Shown: piece after piece, positions 59,492-64,000 of the stretch
Numbering within the stretch: the first letter of the stretch is position 1
How the letters are laid out: every line of letters begins with the position of its first letter
From: Ga0077555 sp031406575
Lineage (GTDB): Bacteria > Pseudomonadota > Alphaproteobacteria > Rhizobiales > Hyphomicrobiaceae
Direction of reading: 5' to 3'
DNA length: 64,000 bases
NCBI GenBank assembly: GCA_031406575.1
Contig: JANOHP010000124.1
Location: 1-64,000, forward strand
The notes under the pieces: model-generated
The model's database searches: none
The model's input: only the letters and a program-made list of their open reading frames with translations
Told to the model about the DNA's origin: nothing
Program-made: the position numbers and the translations under genes

Positions 59492-60264
59492 GGGGCGGCT
59501 CCACTGCCGGCCGGTCGCGCTGCGTCCATGAGCGCGCGCATGCGCTGCACGGCCCATGCGAGCCCGGTGAACATGGCTTCACCGATGAGAAAATGTCCGA
59601 TGTTGAGCTCCACCATCTGCGGCATGCGCGCGACCGTCTGGACGGTGTCGAACGTGAGGCCATGGCCAGCGTGAACCTCCAGCCCCGCCGCAGCGCCCAA
59701 CCGCGCGGCTTGCGCCAAGCGCGCAATCTGGTGATCGACGCCGGCGCGGTCGCCGTCCAAGGCGCGCTCGCAGTAGGTGCCCGTGTGCAGTTCGACGATA
59801 TCGGCGCCGAGTTTGCTCGACGCCTCGATCGCTGCCACATCGGGCTCGATGAAGAGCGAGACGCGAATGCCGGCCGCCTTCAGGCGCTGCACGAAGGGGG
59901 TCAGGTGGGCAAAGCCACCGACGACGTCGAGACCACCTTCCGTCGTGCGCTCCTCGCGCTTTTCGGGCACCAGACAGCAGGCGTTCGGTGTGTGGCGCAG
60001 GGCGATGGCCAACATCTCGTCCGTCGCCGCCATTTCGAAATTCAGCGGCCGTGTGATCTCGGCTTTCAGGCGCGCGATGTCGTCATCGCGAATATGCCGG
60101 CGATCCTCGCGCAGATGCGCCGTAATCCCGTCCGCGCCCGCGTCGATCGCCAGCATCGCTGCCCGCACCGGATCGGGATGCGCCCCACCCCGCGCATTCC
60201 GCACGGTCGCCACGTGATCGATATTGACGCCCAGGCGGAGAGAGCGGGTGGTGTGAGTGATCAT
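59488..60264 (-). CDS. pdxJ: Pyridoxine 5'-phosphate synthase
   Basis: Condenses 3-amino-2-oxopropyl phosphate with DXP to give PNP. The 258-aa TIM barrel has LGVNIDHVATVRNARGG, DAGADGITAHLREDRRHI, CCLVPEKREERTTEGGLDV, VSLFIEPD, ELHTGTYCE and EVHAGHGLTFD, all intact, plus the lid helices. It overlaps acpS by 4 nt. The gene upstream in the conserved order would be near rsh, but a dinD-containing insertion intervenes. Confidence 0.96.
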   Translation of the reverse strand: MITHTTRSLRLGVNIDHVATVRNARGGAHPDPVRAAMLAIDAGADGITAHLREDRRHIRDDDIARLKAEITRPLNFEMAATDEMLAIALRHTPNACCLVPEKREERTTEGGLDVVGGFAHLTPFVQRLKAAGIRVSLFIEPDVAAIEASSKLGADIVELHTGTYCERALDGDRAGVDHQIARLAQAARLGAAAGLEVHAGHGLTFDTVQTVARMPQMVELNIGHFLIGEAMFTGLAWAVQRMRALMDAARPAGSGAAP

Positions 60265-60452
60265 TGGGGATCCGTGGGGAGGTGTGGTAGCGGCGTTGGT
60301 GAGTATTACCGGCAGTCAATTACTCTTACCTGAGCGATGTCGAAGTGGCCGAAACTACCACCTACAAAGTGTTGGAAGTTGCGACGACTAACCCGAACCG
60401 ATTGTCACCATAGGGCAGGAAAACGTCAGGTCGAGATGACCGAAAAAGAATT

Positions 60453-61349
60453 CTAAGTGTCCCTTGAGGATTTAGTTTTCGTCTTTTTGGCTGTACCCAG
60501 CATTGCGGGCTTAGCCACCGCTTTGATGCGCTTTCGGGCCTCTTTCACATGCTCGAAAGCCGGGTAGTCCTCGGGCATCGTACCACCAATGTCTTTGATG
60601 GTTTGCCGGACCTTCTGGCCGATTTCGAGGTGCGTGCGGTTAGCTACTTCTTTGCCGATTATCCCTTTGTCGCGCATCTTTTCCAGTTGCTCCGCTGTCT
60701 GCGTGGCGCGGAAAAGATTGGCAGCAAGCTCGGGACTCGGCATGTGATCGAGAATATCCTGATTATCTTGCAGCTTCTTTTTTCGTTGGATACCTCGCGT
60801 GTCCAGACCAGCATAGAGCCCCTTGTAACCGTGATTCTGAAATATCGCGTACTCGACCGGTGTTTTTACGCCCACGGATTTGGCCGCGCCAGCCAACTTC
60901 TTATTGTGCGCTTTCATTTCGTCTCGAGCCAATACGCGACGTTCGTCGTCCGTCGCGGGGAGGGCTGCCATATCCGCAAGCTCCATGCGACGCGTTTGAA
61001 TTGCGAAGTAAGCTTGGGCAGCCGCGATCTCTGGCTTCGAAGGCTGACCATTCATGGCAATAAGGTAGGCTGCAGGGCGGCTGAGGAAGTAGTCATTACC
61101 CGTCTGTCCGCCTCCCAGCAGTTTGTGTGTTTGCACAAAGTGTTTGCTTGGATCAATCTGAGTACCCCTACACGCGTCCATTGCCCTCTCGATTACATGA
61201 TCGAATTCACGCCACGTCGGATACCCCAACACGGGCCCAATTTCCCTTGCATGCCAATAGTCTTCGCCGTTTGGCGCCGTATGTCGAAGCCCCTCGAGCT
61301 TATCCATGGTTGCTCGATAGGCCGGCTGAATTGTGAGATCGCTCACCAT
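60453..61349 (-). CDS. dinD: DinD-like DNA-damage-inducible protein (Bro-N domain)
   Basis: A 298-aa protein resembling E. coli DinD. An N-terminal Bro-type domain is followed by YWHAREIGPVLGYPTWREFDHVI, FVQTHKLLGGGQTGNDYFLSR and AAYLIAMNGQPSKPEIAAAQAYFAIQTRR. The C-terminal half has NHGYKGLYAGL, KDKGIIGKEVANRTH and IGGTMPEDYPA, then a basic tail. DinD inhibits RecA filament extension in vitro in E. coli. The DNA is AT-richer than its surroundings. No LexA-type box was seen. Divergent from the HARE-HTH gene. Confidence 0.9.
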   Translation of the reverse strand: MVSDLTIQPAYRATMDKLEGLRHTAPNGEDYWHAREIGPVLGYPTWREFDHVIERAMDACRGTQIDPSKHFVQTHKLLGGGQTGNDYFLSRPAAYLIAMNGQPSKPEIAAAQAYFAIQTRRMELADMAALPATDDERRVLARDEMKAHNKKLAGAAKSVGVKTPVEYAIFQNHGYKGLYAGLDTRGIQRKKKLQDNQDILDHMPSPELAANLFRATQTAEQLEKMRDKGIIGKEVANRTHLEIGQKVRQTIKDIGGTMPEDYPAFEHVKEARKRIKAVAKPAMLGTAKKTKTKSSRDT

Positions 61350-61382
61350 GATGCACTCCGAAGAAAGATTTGCAACTCCCTA

Positions 61383-61417
61383 TCACATCTAGTACCATCA
61401 GTCACATACAATCACAT
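61383..61417. repeat. Three TCACAT direct repeats in divergent promoter
   Basis: TCACAT occurs at 61383, 61402 and 61412, the last two spaced by 10 bp (one helical turn), in the 82-nt gap between divergent genes. They may form an operator; none is a known LexA box. Confidence 0.4.
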
Positions 61418-61431
61418 CATGAGTTACCCCT

Positions 61432-61875
61432 ATGAACGAACGCCGAAAGATTGAAGACCGCATAAAGAAAAAAGAAGAAGAAATACAAGAACTTGAGTCT
61501 CAAACGCGTGATGCGCGAGTGTATGTGAAAGCCTTGCAGGACGTGTTGAAAATGCTGCCAAGGGACGCTGATGCTCCCCACGAAACGGTGGCTGCTGCAT
61601 TGCGAACTGGTAGTTCGGTGTCTGCCGCCAGGGACATCATTCTCAAAATCGGTAGACCTGTCCACATCGTACACCTCCTCCGAGAAATGGGAAAAGTGGC
61701 TACCCGTGAAAGCAGGGCCTCACTAGGAAGTTCGCTCGCGGCCTATGTTCGAAAAGGAGAAATATTTACACGACCTGCTCCAAACGAGTTTGGACTGGTG
61801 GAACTCGGTCACATGCCCGAGGAAGTTAATAAAGCGCAGTTGCCGGAGGATTTCGGTGAGATCGAGAACGCTTAG
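61432..61875 (+). CDS. Coiled-coil plus HARE-HTH-like winged-helix protein
   Basis: A 147-aa protein. Residues 4-40 form a charged coiled coil (KIEDRIKKKEEEIQELESQT). Residues about 65-125 read as a HARE-HTH-type winged helix: SAARDIILKIGRPVHIVHLL, ASLGSSLAAYVRKGEIF and NEFGLVEL. HARE-HTH domains are proposed to bind DNA or modified chromatin near restriction and repair enzymes. The sequence is AT-rich (about 38% GC at the start) and unlike its neighbours. Function unknown; the pairing with dinD suggests a DNA-damage or defence role (inference). Confidence 0.7.
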   Translation: MNERRKIEDRIKKKEEEIQELESQTRDARVYVKALQDVLKMLPRDADAPHETVAAALRTGSSVSAARDIILKIGRPVHIVHLLREMGKVATRESRASLGSSLAAYVRKGEIFTRPAPNEFGLVELGHMPEEVNKAQLPEDFGEIENA

Positions 61876-61910
61876 TATCATTCATCATTCGCTGTCCTGA
61901 AACCTGACCC

Positions 61911-64000
61911 TCAATCAAACAACCGCTCCACGCTACTCACCACGGGTTTGGCGCGCACGCCTTGTATGATGCTGTTGAGGTGGGTGAGGTCCCAGACTTC
62001 GACTTCGACGAGCATTTCCGTGAAATCGCCGCCGCGACGCACCATGCGCAGGTTGTCGATGTTACCGTCGGCTTCGCCGATGACCTGGGCGATTTGGGCG
62101 AGCGTTCCGGGTTCGTTGAGCACGGCGACCTGCAACTTGGCTGGAAAGCGGTCCGGCGCTTCGGGATTGATGTCCCACGTCACGTCGATCCAGCGCGCGT
62201 GCTCGAAATCCTTGAGGCGGGGGGAGTGGATTTGGAAGATGCGAATGCCGTCGCCCGGTGTCAGCACACCGACGATGCGGTCGCCCGGTACGGCCCCTCC
62301 AGGCTCGAACGACACGGGCACATCGTTACGCAGCCCCCGCAGCGCGATGCCCTGTTCGGTCGAGGCGTCGAGATCGGGAGACACTTCCACGTCGCTGGGC
62401 GCGGCATTGCCGAGCCAACGGAATTTCAACCCCATGACTTTCGACAGATTGAACCAGCCGTCATCCGATCCCGTGCGATTGACTGCGGGTTCGGAGCGCG
62501 GTTTCGACAGGGCGCGCGCGGGCTCGATTCGCGCATCGGGCGCGACGGCACGCACGACATCGGCGATGGCCAGTTCATTGCGACCGACGGCCGAGTGGAC
62601 GTCTTCGACGGATTTGAGTGCGAGTCTTGGCAACACGCGACGTAGTCGCTCGTCCGTGTAGTCTTGGCCGACCCTGGCCAACGCCGACACGAGCAGCCGG
62701 CGGCCGAGTTCCGCATATTGACGGCGCAGCGCATCGCGGATAGCGCGGCGGATGGCGGATCGTGCCTTGCCGGTTACGGCCACGCGTTCCCAGGCGGCAG
62801 GTGGTGTTTGACCGGTGGACGTGGCGATTTGCACCTCATCGCCGTTGCGCAGAACGGTCGTGAGCGGCATCTGCCGGCCATTGATGTTGGCGCCGACGCA
62901 CTGATTGCCGACGTCCGTGTGCACCGCATAGGCGAAATCGATCGGCGTGGCACCGCGCGGCAGCGCAATCAATCGTCCCTTGGGCGTAAAGCAGAACACT
63001 TGATCCTGGAATAGTTCCAGCTTTGTGTGCTCGAGAAATTCCTCGGGATTATCGCCCTGTAACAGTGTCGCCACCAGATGGCGCAACCATACATAGGGGC
63101 CGCTGTCGCGACCATCGCGATTGGGCTCGGGAACTTTCGTCACGCCGTTGCTGGCGGAGGCAACGGCGTCCTTGTAGAGCGCGTGCGCGGCGACGCCCAG
63201 CTCGGCAACGCGGTGCATTCCTGTCGTGCGGATCTGCAACTCGACACGCTGGTGGCGGGGGCCGACGACTGTGGTGTGGATCGACTGGTAACCGTTCTGC
63301 TTGGGCGTCGAAATGTAATCCTTGAACCGTCCCGGCACCGCCCGCCACGTCGAATGCACCACGCCCAGCACCCGGTAGCAGTCCGCCACATTGTCGACGA
63401 TCACACGAAACGCATAGATGTCCGACAGCTGCTCGAGCGAGATCTGGCGGTTCTGCATCTTGCTCCAAATCGAGTAGGGCTTTTTCTCCCGGCCCCAGAC
63501 TTGCGCTTGGATGGCCACGTCGGTGAGTTTGTCAGACAGGCTGCGATTGATGTCCTGGACGAGACCTTTGTTGCGGTCCGACAGCTGTTTCAAGCGATCG
63601 ATGACGGCCTTGTGGGCGTCGGGGTGCAACCAGCGGAAGGCCAGTTCTTCCAACTCCTCGCGCAAGGCCTGCATGCCCATGCGGCCGGCGAGCGGGGCAT
63701 AGATATCCCGGGTTTCTTCGCTGATGCGCTGCCGGCTCTCGGGCTTCATGTGCTCGAGGGTGCGCATGTTGTGCAACCGGTCGGCCAGCTTGACCAGCAA
63801 CACGCGAATATCGGTCGAGATGGCGACCAGGAGCTTGCGGAAATTCTCGGCCTGCTCGGCCCGCTTGGAGACGAGGTCGAGGCGCTTGATCTTGGTGAGG
63901 CCGTCGACCAGCGCGCCGATTTCGGGGCCGAACAACTGGTCAATCTCGGTCTTCGTCGCCTCGGTGTCCTCGATCACGTCATGCAGCAACGCGGTCGCAA
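61911..64000 (-). CDS. rsh: RelA/SpoT (Rsh) bifunctional (p)ppGpp synthetase/hydrolase, 5' end missing
   Basis: Makes and degrades (p)ppGpp in stringent response. About 696 residues are present; the N-terminus lies beyond the window (the frame is open through 64000 without a start). The hydrolase motif HD occurs as LLHDVIEDTEATKTEID. The synthetase has YAFRVIVDNVADCYRVLG and PKQNGYQSIHTTVVGP. The TGS domain has LPRGATPIDFAYAVHTDVGNQ and the C-terminal ACT domain GTLAQIAQVIGEADGNIDNLRM. Both catalytic parts look intact. It is convergent with the HARE-HTH gene. Confidence 0.96.
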   Translation of the reverse strand, partial: ATALLHDVIEDTEATKTEIDQLFGPEIGALVDGLTKIKRLDLVSKRAEQAENFRKLLVAISTDIRVLLVKLADRLHNMRTLEHMKPESRQRISEETRDIYAPLAGRMGMQALREELEELAFRWLHPDAHKAVIDRLKQLSDRNKGLVQDINRSLSDKLTDVAIQAQVWGREKKPYSIWSKMQNRQISLEQLSDIYAFRVIVDNVADCYRVLGVVHSTWRAVPGRFKDYISTPKQNGYQSIHTTVVGPRHQRVELQIRTTGMHRVAELGVAAHALYKDAVASASNGVTKVPEPNRDGRDSGPYVWLRHLVATLLQGDNPEEFLEHTKLELFQDQVFCFTPKGRLIALPRGATPIDFAYAVHTDVGNQCVGANINGRQMPLTTVLRNGDEVQIATSTGQTPPAAWERVAVTGKARSAIRRAIRDALRRQYAELGRRLLVSALARVGQDYTDERLRRVLPRLALKSVEDVHSAVGRNELAIADVVRAVAPDARIEPARALSKPRSEPAVNRTGSDDGWFNLSKVMGLKFRWLGNAAPSDVEVSPDLDASTEQGIALRGLRNDVPVSFEPGGAVPGDRIVGVLTPGDGIRIFQIHSPRLKDFEHARWIDVTWDINPEAPDRFPAKLQVAVLNEPGTLAQIAQVIGEADGNIDNLRMVRRGGDFTEMLVEVEVWDLTHLNSIIQGVRAKPVVSSVERLFD

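Noticed and set aside
61350..61431. LexA (SOS) box upstream of dinD
   Set aside because: Neither GTTC-N7-GTTC nor another alphaproteobacterial LexA pattern is present; only TCACAT repeats were seen.

Overview
The window is high-GC (visibly about 60-65%), densely coded, ordinary chromosomal DNA of an alphaproteobacterium, most likely of the Hyphomicrobiales (Rhizobiales). The evidence is the gene order rsh-pdxJ-acpS-lepB-rnc-era-recO, aerobic cobaltochelatase subunits CobS and CobT, a C-terminal J-domain protein divergent from bolA, gppA next to rlmE, an Omp25/31-like beta-barrel, and DUF1491, DUF808 and split DUF1214/DUF1254 proteins. The genus cannot be told from the sequence. No rRNA, tRNA, CRISPR array, prophage or insertion sequence was seen.

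Layout. 0.1-6.8 kb: branched-chain amino acid genes ilvC, ilvN and ilvB, with ilvB separated from ilvN by a GST, a FitAB-type toxin-antitoxin pair, an NTF2-like gene and a DUF2442 gene; then miaA. 7-9.8 kb: a membrane-anchored PL14-like protein, an HCCA-isomerase-like protein, a GST and a YqhA-like membrane protein. 10-13 kb: a complete TRAP transporter (dctP-dctQ-dctM, minus strand). 13.4-23 kb: DUF808, a degenerate SDR, a GST coupled to a catalytically dead HtrA-like protein, a thioesterase/yidD/DUF1491 cassette bracketed by a 91-nt inverted repeat, a small conserved protein behind a CtrA-like box, DUF1254/DUF1214 and PBP1A. 23-28.3 kb: a YcgN-type cysteine-cluster protein, an FAH-family hydrolase, pgsA, moaD, a palindromic intergenic repeat, an LLM-class oxidoreductase, an outer-membrane beta-barrel and an ABM monooxygenase. 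28.3-30.3 kb: urease accessory genes ureEFG without ureABC. 30.5-34.1 kb: a second TRAP transporter behind an FNR/FixK-like palindrome. 34.2-43.1 kb: an old-yellow-enzyme/FadH-like reductase, GlcG-like protein, DUF465, a prolyl oligopeptidase, an MBL hydrolase, rlmE and gppA.

43.3-44.5 kb is a compositionally different two-gene module (STAS plus histidine-kinase-like ATPase, overlapping a DUF4325 STAS-like gene). 44.7-54.6 kb: a second FAH hydrolase, panB, a phytase-like esterase, cobT and cobS with Uma2 and DUF29 genes between them, the J-domain protein, bolA, a hydratase and small proteins. 54.6-60.3 kb: queC, recO and the coupled cluster pdxJ-acpS-lepB-rnc-era. 60.4-61.9 kb: a second AT-richer insertion (dinD divergent from a HARE-HTH protein). 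The window ends inside rsh.

Working together: the ilv genes and panB supply branched-chain amino acids and pantothenate from shared keto-acid precursors; cobS/cobT insert cobalt into the corrin; ureEFG deliver nickel to a urease encoded elsewhere; two TRAP systems import carboxylate-like solutes. The accessory DNA is confined to discrete insertions in otherwise conserved operons: inside ilv, inside cob, after gppA, and between pdxJ and rsh.
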